Assembly: GCF_030645335.1 (NCBI RefSeq)
Contig: NZ_JAUSNH010000044.1
Span: 1 to 44,072 of the forward strand
Source: Lacisediminimonas sp.
Lineage (GTDB): Bacteria > Pseudomonadota > Gammaproteobacteria > Burkholderiales > Burkholderiaceae_D
Direction of reading: 5' to 3'
DNA length: 44,072 bases
Shown: positions 8,531 to 17,407 of the stretch, one piece after another
How positions within the stretch are numbered: position 1 is the first letter of the stretch
Layout of the letters: the number at the start of each line of letters is the position of its first letter
Translations under genes and position numbers: made by a program
Notes under the pieces: generated by a model
Database searches by the model: none
What the model saw: only the letters and a program-made list of their open reading frames with translations
Told to the model about the DNA's origin: nothing

Positions 8531-9913
8531 TCACGCTGTCGCCGCCTCGGTGCGGCTCGACAGGAAAGTTTCTTCCACCCAGCGTGTATTGACCCGGCCC
8601 TCGGCAAAATCGGCATGCCCGATCACCGCGCGGTGGAAGTCCACCGTGGTGGACACGCCGGTCACGACGAAGGCGTCGAGTGCGACCTGCAACCGTCGAA
8701 TCGCATCCGTCCTGTCCGTTCCCAGCACGATCAGCTTGCCCAGCAGCGAGTCGTAGTACGGCGGCACCATATAGCCCTCGAAGCAATGGGTGTCGACCCG
8801 CACGCCTTCACCGGCGGGCAATTGCCATTGGCCGATACGCCCGGGCGACGGCGAGAAATTGCGTTGCGCATCTTCAGCGTTGATGCGGCACTCGATCGCA
8901 TGCCCGGTGATCTGCATTTGCTCTTGGGTAAATGAAATCGGCTGGCCGGCGGCAATCCGGATCTGCTCGGCGACCAGGTCCTGGCCGGTGATCATTTCAG
9001 TGACCGGATGTTCGACCTGGATGCGGGTGTTCATCTCCAGGAAATAGGCTTGCTGCGTGTCTTCGTCATAGACGAACTCAACCGTGCCCGCGCCCTGGTA
9101 ATTGACTTGCCGGGCCAGGCGCACGGCGTCGTCCGCCAGTTTGCGGCGCACCGAATCCGGTATGAAAGGCGAGGGCGCTTCTTCGATCAGTTTTTGGTGG
9201 CGGCGCTGGGTCGAGCAGTCGCGCTCACCCAGATGCACCACGTTGCCGTGCGAATCGCCCAGCACTTGTATTTCGATATGGCGCGCCCGCTCGATATACT
9301 TTTCCATATATACGGTGGCATCGCCAAAAGCGGCCAGGGCTTCGGCAGAAGCCGACTCCATGGCGTCGGCCAGTTCCGGCGCGGTACGCACCAGGCGCAT
9401 GCCGCGACCACCGCCGCCGGCGCTGGCCTTGAACAGAAACGGGTAGCCGATACGCTGCGCATCCCGGCGCGCCACGTCGACATCGGTGACCTTGTCCGAA
9501 CCTGGCACGCGGGCGACACCGGCGGCATCGGCCAGCCGCACCGCGGTCAGCTTGTCGCCCATCGACTCGATAGCCTCCGGCGATGGTCCGATGAAGACCA
9601 GCCCATTCTCGGCGCACAAGCGTGAAAAATGCGCGCGCTCCGACAGGAATCCATAGCCCGGATGCACCGCCTGGCAGCCCGTTGCCAGGGCTGCGGTGAT
9701 CAGGATTTCCGGACGCAGGTAGCTGTCGCGCGAGGGCGCAGGCCCGATGCACACACTGCGCGTGGCGAGCTGTGCAGCCAGGCTGCCGCGGTCGGCTTCA
9801 GACACACCGACCACGGTTTCAATACCCAGCGACTTGCATGCGCGGATGATGCGCACCGCAATCTCGCCGCGGTTGGCGATATAAATCCGGTTGAACAGGG
9901 CAGGGGCAGTCAC
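8531..9913 (-). CDS. accC: biotin carboxylase subunit (AccC-like)
   Basis: A 460-residue ATP-grasp enzyme. The N-terminal IYIANRGEIAVRIIRACK is typical. The ATP-binding glycine-rich loop is KASAGGGGRGM, EKYIERARHIEIQ follows, and the catalytic region includes EMNTRIQVEHPVTEMITG. It carboxylates biotin on the carrier protein using ATP and bicarbonate. The start is a GTG at 9913, three bases after the BCCP stop, so the genes are closely coupled. Its partner here appears to be the OadA-type carboxyltransferase (6991) rather than AccAD, so it is probably a paralogue of the fatty-acid enzyme. The accC symbol describes similarity, not proven pathway. Confidence 0.92.
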   Translation of the reverse strand: MTAPALFNRIYIANRGEIAVRIIRACKSLGIETVVGVSEADRGSLAAQLATRSVCIGPAPSRDSYLRPEILITAALATGCQAVHPGYGFLSERAHFSRLCAENGLVFIGPSPEAIESMGDKLTAVRLADAAGVARVPGSDKVTDVDVARRDAQRIGYPFLFKASAGGGGRGMRLVRTAPELADAMESASAEALAAFGDATVYMEKYIERARHIEIQVLGDSHGNVVHLGERDCSTQRRHQKLIEEAPSPFIPDSVRRKLADDAVRLARQVNYQGAGTVEFVYDEDTQQAYFLEMNTRIQVEHPVTEMITGQDLVAEQIRIAAGQPISFTQEQMQITGHAIECRINAEDAQRNFSPSPGRIGQWQLPAGEGVRVDTHCFEGYMVPPYYDSLLGKLIVLGTDRTDAIRRLQVALDAFVVTGVSTTVDFHRAVIGHADFAEGRVNTRWVEETFLSSRTEAATA

Positions 9914-9916
9914 GGC

Positions 9917-10417
9917 TTAGCCCCCGTTGGTATCGATGACGATCAGCACCTGGTTGAACTCCACCAGGCAGGCGTTGCCGGCCTCTATGCGTACCACCGT
10001 GCCGGCGACGCCGGCCCGGATCGTATTGAACAGTTTCATGACTTCGATGACGCCGACGTTGTCGTCGGCCTTGACGCGCTGGCCGACTTCAACGAACGGT
10101 TTTTCGCCCGGTGAAGGCGCGTGATAGAAAGTACCCAGCATCGGCGAGTACACGCCGACCTGGCCGGGGGCCAGTGCGGCGCTTGCACCGTCCGCGGGTG
10201 CCGGTGCTGGTACGGCTGCTGCCGGGGCTGCGATCCGGACCGGCGCTGTAACGGGGGCGGCGATCGGTGCAGCTGCAAACGGGGCTGCTGCCGCAGCGCT
10301 GCGGCCCTTGCGCACATGCAGCCGCAAGCCGGCAAACACCAGCTCCACTTCTTCGAGCTGGTCGGCGCTGTTGAGTATTTCAACAATTTTTTGTACGTCG
10401 CTATGTGTCAGATCCAT
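9917..10417 (-). CDS. accB: biotin carboxyl carrier protein (AccB-like)
   Basis: A 166-residue carrier. The N-terminal MDLTHSDVQKIVEILN resembles AccB. A long Ala/Pro-rich linker (about residues 45-85) follows. The C-terminal lipoyl/biotinyl fold has the biotinylation site EVMKLFNTI. The frame is open upstream to 10513, but the ATG at 10417 has AGGAG 8 bases upstream and gives the expected AccB N-terminus. It is the first of three adjacent carboxylase subunit genes (BCCP, biotin carboxylase, carboxyltransferase). Confidence 0.93.
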   Translation of the reverse strand: MDLTHSDVQKIVEILNSADQLEEVELVFAGLRLHVRKGRSAAAAAPFAAAPIAAPVTAPVRIAAPAAAVPAPAPADGASAALAPGQVGVYSPMLGTFYHAPSPGEKPFVEVGQRVKADDNVGVIEVMKLFNTIRAGVAGTVVRIEAGNACLVEFNQVLIVIDTNGG

Positions 10418-10552
10418 GTCGTGTTCTCCTAATCCTGGTGGCTGCGTTGCTTGAAGCGGTTGAAATCCGTTTGGGACACCTGCTACTGGCGGTGCGCCGG
10501 GCGCAAACTCCAATCAGGTGCGGTATTGCCTTTTCGTTTCATCGTGAGCGTG

Positions 10553-11350
10553 TCATTGCGCGGTCCAGCCGCCATCCACCAGCAGCGTGGTGCCGGTCAC
10601 GAAACTCGATGCCTCCGACGCCAGGAACAGCATCGGTCCGATCAGCTCGCGCGGCAGGCCGAAACGGCCCATGGGCGTGACGTTGATGATGCGTGCACGC
10701 ACCTCGTCCGGATGGGTGCGGGTAAGCGGTGTGTCGATGTAGCCCGGCGCAATGGCGTTCACACGTACGCCATGCGGCGCCATCTCCAGCGCGAACACGC
10801 GACTGAATGCGGCGATCGCCGCCTTGGCGGCCGCGTAGGGCGCGACCCCGGGTGCGGCAATCAGTCCCAGCATCGACGAAATGTTGATGATCGATCCGCT
10901 GCCGCGTTGCTGCATGTGTTCGGACAGATGCTTGCAGAACAGGAAGGTGCCGCGTACATGGACGTTATGCAGCGAGTCGAATTCGTCGACGCTGAACTGG
11001 CTGACCGGCTTGCGGATGTTGTGGCCGGCATTGTTGACCAGGATATCGACACGGCCGAAACCGGCCAGCGCCGCCATCACCGCGGCGCGCACATCGTCCT
11101 CGGCGCTGACATCGCCGCCCAGGCTCATGGTCTTGCGGCCGCTGCCAGCGGCGATTTCGTCGGCGCAGGCGCGGGCTTTGGCGGCGTCCTGGTCGACGAT
11201 CACGATATCGGCGCCATTGCATGCCATGCCCCAGGCCATTGCCCGGCCCAAACCGGAGCCGGCGCCGGTCACCATGGCCACTTTGCCCGACAGGTCGTGT
11301 AGTTGCCGGACCTCGTTGGCGGGGGGTAGCATTGTCAAAGAATCGCTCAT
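10553..11350 (-). CDS. short-chain dehydrogenase/reductase (SDR)
   Basis: A 265-residue classical SDR. The cofactor motif TGAGSGLG is near residue 30, followed by VIVDQD, whose acidic residue at the strand end suggests NAD preference. NNAGHN, INISSMLG (catalytic Ser) and APYAAAKAA (Tyr-x3-Lys) follow. The C-terminal TGTTLLVDGGWTAQ is typical of the family. ATG at 11350 is chosen; a GTG three codons earlier is possible and neither has a strong ribosome-binding site. It lies between another SDR (11460) and the carboxylase genes. The three SDRs of the train differ from each other and may act on successive hydroxyl groups or on stereoisomers; that is inference. Confidence 0.88.
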   Translation of the reverse strand: MSDSLTMLPPANEVRQLHDLSGKVAMVTGAGSGLGRAMAWGMACNGADIVIVDQDAAKARACADEIAAGSGRKTMSLGGDVSAEDDVRAAVMAALAGFGRVDILVNNAGHNIRKPVSQFSVDEFDSLHNVHVRGTFLFCKHLSEHMQQRGSGSIINISSMLGLIAAPGVAPYAAAKAAIAAFSRVFALEMAPHGVRVNAIAPGYIDTPLTRTHPDEVRARIINVTPMGRFGLPRELIGPMLFLASEASSFVTGTTLLVDGGWTAQ

Positions 11351-11459
11351 CTGTTTCACTTGGTCTGGTTGGGTTTGCTTGCTGGTTCTTGATTACAGGG
11401 TTTGCTGGCTGGCCTCTTTGCCGGACTTGCCCGGCCCCCGGCCGGCATCGGTGTCGGCG

Positions 11460-12227
11460 TCAATAAACCGCCCGCCCGCCGCTGACGTCGTAACAGGCGC
11501 CGGTCACGAACGCGGCCTGGTCCGACAGCAGGAAGTTGATGACATTGGCGACCTCGTCGGCACTGGCGGCGCGGCCCATCGGAATGCGGCTGATGGAGTC
11601 CTCCACGAACCAGGCGGGCATCGCGTTCTGCATGCCGGTTGAACTGATCAATGAAGGCGACACGCAATTGACCCGGATTCCCAGCGGCGCTAGTTCCTTC
11701 GCCCATGATTTCGTGAACCCAATCACGGCCGCTTTGGACGATGCATAAATTGACATGTTCTTCGGCCCGTCCTTGCCGGCGACCGAGGCCAGCGACACGA
11801 TCGAGCCGGACTTGCGCTCCAGCATGTGACGCACCACCAGCCGGGTGGCGGTGAACACCGCCTTGACGTTGAGGTCGTACACCATGGCCACTTCTTCCGA
11901 CGTCAGCTCCCACAAGGGCTTGATCGGGCCCAGCACGCCGGCGTTGTTGACCAGGTAATCGATGCGGCCGAAGCGCTCCATGGTCGCCGCCACCATTTGC
12001 TCCAGCGCGGCGTCGCTGCCGACATCCGTGCCCAGCGCCAGCGTCTGCACGCCCATCGCACCCAGCATCGTTGCCGCAGCCTGCGCTGCATTCAGGTCGC
12101 GGTCGGCGACCACGACGTCGATCCCGTCCTGGGCCAGCCTGGTGCAAATGGCCAGGCCGACTCCCGTTGCGCCGCCGGTTACGATCGCGACCCGTCCTCC
12201 CGCCAGGGATGCATCCTTGTCTTTCAT
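11460..12227 (-). CDS. short-chain dehydrogenase/reductase (SDR)
   Basis: A 255-residue classical SDR. The cofactor motif TGGATGVG is near residue 17, with VVVADRD (Asp suggesting NAD), NNAGVLG, SLASVAGKDG for the catalytic Ser, and IYASSKAAVIG for Tyr-x3-Lys. The C-terminus is TGACYDVSGGRAVY. ATG at 12227 follows GGAGAAAAC. It sits directly downstream of the binding protein at 12289 on the minus strand, with the second SDR after it, so the genes are probably co-transcribed. Confidence 0.9.
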   Translation of the reverse strand: MKDKDASLAGGRVAIVTGGATGVGLAICTRLAQDGIDVVVADRDLNAAQAAATMLGAMGVQTLALGTDVGSDAALEQMVAATMERFGRIDYLVNNAGVLGPIKPLWELTSEEVAMVYDLNVKAVFTATRLVVRHMLERKSGSIVSLASVAGKDGPKNMSIYASSKAAVIGFTKSWAKELAPLGIRVNCVSPSLISSTGMQNAMPAWFVEDSISRIPMGRAASADEVANVINFLLSDQAAFVTGACYDVSGGRAVY

Positions 12228-12288
12228 GTTTTCTCCGAAGGTTAAGCTTCAGGCCAGGCGCGATGCGCCTGGCCGCTGCTGCCTGGCG

Positions 12289-13311
12289 TCAGGCTTTGCG
12301 TTTCTTCATGACGTCGGCGTACAGGCTGGTATCGAAATACTTGTCTGCATAAATGGCCTTCTCGATTGCGCCGATATTGACGTTGAACTGCGTGACCTGG
12401 TTGAGCCACTTGGCGGCGGTGCCGTCGGCGTACAGCTTTGCCCATTCTTGCGTCGAATAGAATTTCGCCGCGTTGTACATTTCGTCGACGTCATCCCGCT
12501 TGAGGTTGGCGTAGTAGGACTTGTGCAGGATATCCAGCGCTTCTTGCGGCTTGGCCATGATGTAGTCGTTGGCGATGGTCCAGGCCGAAATCACGCGGCG
12601 CAGCGCGTCCTTGTTCTTGTCATGGAAATCATTGCGAGCGGCCCAGCCGTCGACGATCCAGGCTTGCGGCATCTTGCCGGCGTCGAACAGCTTTTTGGCG
12701 GTCGGCATTTTTGCCTTGATCGCGGTGTTGAACGGTACCCATGTGGCGACGGCCGGCGCTGCCCCGGCGATGAAGGACGTGACGGCGTCGCCCATGCGTT
12801 GGTTGATGATCTCCACGTCCTTGGCGGAATCCAGTCCTACCGTCTTCAGGCCTTCATGCAGGCACAGGTGCGCGGTGGTGCCGCGGGTGGTGACGACCTT
12901 CTTGCCCTTGAGGTCGGCGATGGTGTTGATGCCGGCGCCGCCGTTGACCCAGACCTGGCCGACAGACTGCTCAATATTATTGAGCAGGAAGACCTTGCCC
13001 TGGTTGCGTGCAGGGAAGTTCGACAGTACGCCACCGGTCGTCAGCACGTCGAGGCTGCCGCCGATCATTGCCTGGAAAATCTCCACGCCCGAATTGAATT
13101 CACGCAGCTCGACCTCAAGCCCTTCTTTCTCGAAGGCGCCCAGATGCTTGGCGATCCACATATGGCCGTCCACGCTCAGTACGTGCAGGTAGCCGATGCG
13201 GATCTTGGTCTTTGGCTGGGCGATCACCAGGCCAGGCGCCAGGCCGCCGAATGCGACGGCGGAACCTAGTGCGGCGTTGAATTTGCGGCGATTGATATTG
13301 ATCTTGTTCAT
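12289..13311 (-). CDS. ABC transporter periplasmic substrate-binding protein, possible Tat export
   Basis: A 340-residue NMT1/SsuA-like binding protein. Its N-terminus MNKININRRKFNAALG carries a twin-arginine-like NRRKF followed by a mildly hydrophobic stretch to about residue 31, so Tat rather than Sec export is possible. Family features are IGYLHVLSVDGHMWIAKHLG with GLEVELREFNSG, then GGSLDVLTTGG and DLKGKKVVTTRGTTAH. ATG at 13311 has AGGAG upstream at good spacing. With the ATPase (13340) and permease (14143) it forms the first importer of the train. The ligand is unknown. Confidence 0.9.
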   Translation of the reverse strand: MNKININRRKFNAALGSAVAFGGLAPGLVIAQPKTKIRIGYLHVLSVDGHMWIAKHLGAFEKEGLEVELREFNSGVEIFQAMIGGSLDVLTTGGVLSNFPARNQGKVFLLNNIEQSVGQVWVNGGAGINTIADLKGKKVVTTRGTTAHLCLHEGLKTVGLDSAKDVEIINQRMGDAVTSFIAGAAPAVATWVPFNTAIKAKMPTAKKLFDAGKMPQAWIVDGWAARNDFHDKNKDALRRVISAWTIANDYIMAKPQEALDILHKSYYANLKRDDVDEMYNAAKFYSTQEWAKLYADGTAAKWLNQVTQFNVNIGAIEKAIYADKYFDTSLYADVMKKRKA

Positions 13312-13339
13312 GACGGTCTCCTCATATGGTTTTTTGGCC

Positions 13340-14146
13340 CTACACGCCTACGGATTGCAACTTCTGCTGTGCTGCGTACTGCTGCATTACCAGTTCATGG
13401 ATTTCCTGCTGCAGGTTCACGAACTCGGGAGTCCTGAGCAATTCCGGGCGCCGAGGATACGGGAAGGGGACTTCGATGATGCGCTGGATACGCGTGGGCC
13501 TGGCCGTGGCCACCACGATGCGCGACGACAGGTACAGGGCTTCCTCGACCGAGTGCGTAATCAGCATCACGGTCTTGCCTTCTGTTTCCAGCGCATGCAA
13601 CAGCAGGTCATGCATCGCGCTGCGGGTCTGCGCATCGAGCGCGCCGAAGGGCTCATCCATCAACAGGAATTCCGGCTTGACCGCATAGCTGCGCGCTAAG
13701 GCAACGCGCTGCTTCATGCCGCCGGAGAGGGTCTTCGGATAAGCCTTCTCAAAGCCCTTGAGTCCCATCATATTGATGTAGTGCGCGACCAGTTTTGCGC
13801 GCTCGTCCGACGGCAGGCGCTTTCTCTTGAGCGTCAGGCCGAACGCAATGTTTTCTTCCACCGTCAGCCACGGGAAAACACCGTAGTCCTGGAAGATCAC
13901 GCCGCGTTCCGCATCCGGGCCGGTGATGGAACGTCCATCCAGCGTCACCGTGCCCTGATCCTGGTGCTGGAAGCCGGCGACGATATTGAGCAGTGTCGTC
14001 TTGCCGCAACCCGAGGGTCCGATGATGGAAATGAATTCGCCGTCATGGACTGTCAGCGACACATCGCTCAGTACCGTCAGGGGTCCGTGATCGGTCTTGA
14101 AGGTCTTGTTCAGGTGCTCGATGACGATGCGTGGCTTGCCGTTCAT
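13340..14146 (-). CDS. ABC transporter ATP-binding protein (SsuB/TauB type)
   Basis: A 268-residue ATPase. Walker A is GPSGCGKTT near residue 42, the Q-loop region is [21 protein letters not shown], the signature is [14 protein letters not shown], Walker B is [12 protein letters not shown], and the H-loop His is in [11 protein letters not shown]. The start overlaps the permease stop by four bases (ATGA), so the two are translationally coupled. It belongs to the importer 12289-14910. Confidence 0.93.
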   Translation of the reverse strand: MNGKPRIVIEHLNKTFKTDHGPLTVLSDVSLTVHDGEFISIIGPSGCGKTTLLNIVAGFQHQDQGTVTLDGRSITGPDAERGVIFQDYGVFPWLTVEENIAFGLTLKRKRLPSDERAKLVAHYINMMGLKGFEKAYPKTLSGGMKQRVALARSYAVKPEFLLMDEPFGALDAQTRSAMHDLLLHALETEGKTVMLITHSVEEALYLSSRIVVATARPTRIQRIIEVPFPYPRRPELLRTPEFVNLQQEIHELVMQQYAAQQKLQSVGV

Positions 14147-14910
14147 GATGTCATCCTGTCTTGCCAGCGGACGGCACGGGCCGTCACCATTCTCAAAATC
14201 GCGTCCATGAAGACGGCAATCGCGCCAATGCTGATGATCCCGACATAGACGGTGTCGATCTGAAAATAATTGGAGGCGTTCTGGATTACCGCACCCAGGC
14301 CCCGTTGGGCTGCAACCAGTTCCGACGCCACCAGCGTCGCCCAGGAAACGCCGAGCGCCACCCGCAACGCGGTCAGGATGTGCGGCACCGAAAGCGGCAC
14401 GATCACGCGCCAGAAAATTTCGAAGTCGCTGGCGCCAAGGGTGCGGGCAACCCGGATGAATACCGGGTTGGTCTGCACGATCCCTTCATACATCACGATC
14501 ACGCTGGCGAAAAACGCCGCGTAGAACAACATCACGGTCTTGGCCAGTTCATCGATGCCGAAGTACACGATGATCAGCGGGATCAGGGCAATGGGCGGCA
14601 GCGAGCGGAAGAAGTTGATCATCGGATCGACCAGGCGGCGCGCCGGTTTGTACCAGCCGAGCAGGAACGCCGCCGGGACTGCCGCCGTGATGCCAAGCGC
14701 CAGGCCGGAAAGCACCCTGCGGCAAGACACCAGCATGTCGATCCAGAGGTCATTGACCGTCATCAGCACCACGAATTTCTTTGCCACGACATGGGGCAAG
14801 GGGACCAGGGCTTCATTGACCAGGCCGGTCAGCGGTATCAGGTACCAGACCGTCAGGATCAATGTCCAGGGGAACAGCAGGTAGAGCACTTTTAATCCGA
14901 ATCTCTTCAT
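14143..14910 (-). CDS. ABC transporter permease (SsuC/TauC type)
   Basis: A 255-residue inner-membrane permease of the BPD_transp_1 family with about six hydrophobic segments. [19 protein letters not shown] and the EAA-like region [20 protein letters not shown] are typical. A GTG at 14928 could extend it by six residues, but the ATG at 14910 with GAGG just upstream gives the more usual N-terminus. It is the first gene of the long minus-strand train, so the promoter of that train should lie in the 437-base gap up to the divergent LacI-type gene. Confidence 0.9.
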   Translation of the reverse strand: MKRFGLKVLYLLFPWTLILTVWYLIPLTGLVNEALVPLPHVVAKKFVVLMTVNDLWIDMLVSCRRVLSGLALGITAAVPAAFLLGWYKPARRLVDPMINFFRSLPPIALIPLIIVYFGIDELAKTVMLFYAAFFASVIVMYEGIVQTNPVFIRVARTLGASDFEIFWRVIVPLSVPHILTALRVALGVSWATLVASELVAAQRGLGAVIQNASNYFQIDTVYVGIISIGAIAVFMDAILRMVTARAVRWQDRMTS

Positions 14911-15077
14911 ATCCTCACGGCCTGACACAGTGTGTTGAACGGATGCGCCAATTGCCGGCGCCGTCGAAAGGTACTGTCAAGAAAATTTGGGCGAAGAGAT
15001 GTCTCCCTCTTTCTATGTCCCCGCTTTGTTTTTGCTGTGCTTGTTCTGAAAGCGGGCTCTGTTGTGAACGAACAATA

Positions 15078-15094
15078 AAGCAGATTTCCTGCTT
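15078..15094. promoter_or_regulatory. candidate operator palindrome upstream of the minus-strand catabolic train
   Basis: The divergent gap 14911-15347 contains a 17-base palindrome: perfect 6-bp arms AAGCAG and CTGCTT with 5 bases between. A second short perfect palindrome, TTTCATGAAA, lies at 15106-15115. A LacI-family regulator is encoded directly beside it, so these are reasonable operator candidates. No promoter boxes could be assigned with confidence. Confidence 0.35.
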
Positions 15095-15262
15095 GTTGCA
15101 GAATATTTCATGAAAAGTTTATGCAAGCGACGCATTCGCAAGCCTGGTCTGGCGACTGCTCCGCTTGATCCCGGTTCCAGAATGGGCGTGACGCCGTTCA
15201 AATGACAGTCAGGCTGCCCGTTTTTTTCTTCCCGCTTCCTATTTTTTACTATCTTGCGAGGG

Positions 15263-15321
15263 TGCAATAGCGTACATTGCATGCAGGTTGCCGTGCATAT
15301 TCATGCAATATCTATGCAATA
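15263..15321. promoter_or_regulatory. repeated TGCAAT motifs upstream of the LacI-type gene
   Basis: ATGCAATA occurs at 15303-15310 and again at 15314-15321, an 11-base period that puts both copies on one face of the helix. TGCAATA is also present at 15263-15269 and ATTGCATGCA at 15276-15285. The repeats sit 27-85 bases before the regulator start and suggest an autoregulatory site. The rest of the gap 14911-15262 shows nothing else that could be assigned apart from the palindromes listed separately. Confidence 0.35.
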
Positions 15322-15347
15322 AAATTCCAAAGCTCACGAGGTAGCGC

Positions 15348-16394
15348 ATGCCTTCTGCTCACCGCAAGAAAACCGGCGCCCGCGCCGCGACGCTCGGCGA
15401 TGTGGCCATTGCCGCAGGCGTCTCGGCGTCGACCGCGTCGCGCGCACTGTCCGGCAATACGGCCATCAGCCTGGAAACGCGCGAAGCCGTCGAGGCGGCC
15501 GCCCGCCAGGTGGGATACCGGCTGCGCATACAAGGCGCCCGGGCGCGCAAGTCGGCCACCAAGATTGTCGGGGTGGTGGTTGGCGGGCTCGATAACTGGT
15601 TCATGCCCACGCTGCTTGAGCACTTGCACAATGCCTTTCGCGAATCGGGTTACCACATCACGCTGATCATCGACTCGATGAGCGAGTCGAGCAGCCTGCA
15701 AACGCTGCGCCCGCTGATCGACGGTTTCCTGGACGGACTCATCTTTGCCACTGCCAACCTGGATTCGCCGGTGGTCGCCGAGATCAAAAAGCGCGGCATT
15801 CCATTGGTGCTGGTGGTTCGTTCGGTCGATGAATCGGGGGTCGATACCGTCGTGGTCGACAACAAGCACGCCGCCGTCGAGGCGGCGCGCCACCTTTATG
15901 AATTGGGCCACCGCGACATCGGCATGGTGATGGGGCCGCGCAATACATCGACCACGCGCGACCGCAGTGCCGGCGCACTGGCCTGGCTGGAAGAAAATGG
16001 TATCCCGCGCAGCGACGTGCCGATTATTTTTGGCGACTACACGACTGAAAGCGGCTATTCCAATACGCTTTCGCTGCTGTCGCAGTCAAAGCGGCTAACT
16101 GCCATCATTGCCGGCAATGACACGATCGCGCTGGGCGTTTTGAGCGCAGCAAAGCGCAGCGGGATTGCGGTGCCGGAGCGCTTGTCCGTGATCAGTTTCG
16201 ACGACATTCCGCTGGCCGGGTCGCCGTTGGTGTCGCTCACCACCATCCGGCAGCCGGTCGCTGTGATGGCGCGCACGGCGGCGCGACGGCTGCTCGAACT
16301 GATCCGCGACAGGAATTTCACGCCGGCGTCAATGGACGTCCTACCGATCCAGCTGATCCAGCGCGGGACGACTGGGAAAGCGCCACTGCGATAA
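15348..16394 (+). CDS. LacI/GalR-family transcriptional regulator
   Basis: A 348-residue repressor-type protein. The N-terminal helix-turn-helix is ATLGDVAIAAGVSASTASRA, with the hinge helix region up to about residue 60. The rest is the periplasmic-binding-like ligand domain (IVGVVVGGLDNWFMPTLLE, GMVMGPRN, TAIIAGNDTIALGVLSA, VISFDDIPLAG). ATG at 15348 follows GAGG. It is divergent to the minus-strand train starting at 14910 and is the best candidate to control it. LacI-family effectors are usually sugars or sugar-like polyols, a hint that the train's substrate is a polyol or sugar derivative (inference). Confidence 0.92.
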   Translation: MPSAHRKKTGARAATLGDVAIAAGVSASTASRALSGNTAISLETREAVEAAARQVGYRLRIQGARARKSATKIVGVVVGGLDNWFMPTLLEHLHNAFRESGYHITLIIDSMSESSSLQTLRPLIDGFLDGLIFATANLDSPVVAEIKKRGIPLVLVVRSVDESGVDTVVVDNKHAAVEAARHLYELGHRDIGMVMGPRNTSTTRDRSAGALAWLEENGIPRSDVPIIFGDYTTESGYSNTLSLLSQSKRLTAIIAGNDTIALGVLSAAKRSGIAVPERLSVISFDDIPLAGSPLVSLTTIRQPVAVMARTAARRLLELIRDRNFTPASMDVLPIQLIQRGTTGKAPLR

Positions 16395-16452
16395 GCAGGC
16401 CACCACTACCGCCGCCCATGGTCCGACCCGCCCCCAGACGTCCCGCATCATC

Positions 16453-17358
16453 ATGGATCTGAAACAGTTGGCGTTCTTTGTACTGGCCGCGGAACTGGGC
16501 AGCCTTTCGCGTGCAGCGGCGGCGCTGGGCATCGCGCAATCTGCAATGAGCAGGAATGTGTCCGCACTGGAGAGTGAATTGAGCGGGCGGCTTTTTTACC
16601 GCACCGGGCGTGGCATGAGCCTGACGGAGCTGGGCGAAGAATTACTGCCCAAGGCGCGCCTTGTGCTGGGCGGGGCGCGGGGACTGGTCGACGACGCACA
16701 GGCGTTGATGAGCGCGCCGCGCGGCATCGTCAACATCGGACTGGTTCCGTCCGTATCCGAGGCATTGGTGGGGCGCTTGTTCAACCAGGTGCAGCAGCAG
16801 TTTCCGGCGATCCAGTTGCGCATACATGACGCTTACAGCGGCGATATCAATGAATGGCTGGCATCCGGCAAGATTGATATTGGCATCTCGAATATCTACC
16901 GAACCGGCGGCCGGCTCGACAATCCCCTGTTCGAAAGCAAGCTGCTGCTGGTGGCTCCGGCCGGCGATCCGCTGGCCACCTGGAGCTCGCTGAAGTTTGA
17001 AAGCGTGGTCCGGTTGCCGCTAGTCTTGCCGATCCGGCCCAACGCATTGCGCGGCGCGCTCGACGATGCCGCAAAACAGATCGGCATGTCGATAAAGCCA
17101 CACCTGGAAGTCAGTTCATCCGTGGCGCTGAAATCGGCCATCATCCACAGCGGACTCTACAGCGTGATGCCTTTGCACCTGATCATCCAGGAAGTAAAGC
17201 GCGGCATCGTGGTGGCGGTCCCCATTACCAATCCGACGTTACCGCAGACCCTGTTCCTTTCGACCAACAAGAGTCATGCACTGTCGGTCGCGGCGCGGGC
17301 GATCCTGCGCATGTTGCCAACGGTGGTCAAGGACGCGCTGAAGGCACACCTGGCATAG
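16453..17358 (+). CDS. LysR-family transcriptional regulator
   Basis: A 301-residue LysR protein. The N-terminal winged helix-turn-helix spans about residues 1-60 (LKQLAFFVLAAELGSLSRAA, then QSAMSRNVSALESEL and the wing LFYRTGRGMSLTELG). An effector-binding domain follows from about residue 90. It is 58 bases downstream of the LacI-type gene on the same strand, so the two may be co-transcribed. No convincing ribosome-binding site precedes the ATG. A convergent GMC oxidoreductase gene ends 49 bases away. The target is not known. Confidence 0.9.
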   Translation: MDLKQLAFFVLAAELGSLSRAAAALGIAQSAMSRNVSALESELSGRLFYRTGRGMSLTELGEELLPKARLVLGGARGLVDDAQALMSAPRGIVNIGLVPSVSEALVGRLFNQVQQQFPAIQLRIHDAYSGDINEWLASGKIDIGISNIYRTGGRLDNPLFESKLLLVAPAGDPLATWSSLKFESVVRLPLVLPIRPNALRGALDDAAKQIGMSIKPHLEVSSSVALKSAIIHSGLYSVMPLHLIIQEVKRGIVVAVPITNPTLPQTLFLSTNKSHALSVAARAILRMLPTVVKDALKAHLA

Positions 17359-17407
17359 CACGCGGGGAGGTTTGCGCCACCCGTGCGTTCGGCGCTGCTG
17401 CGCAGTG

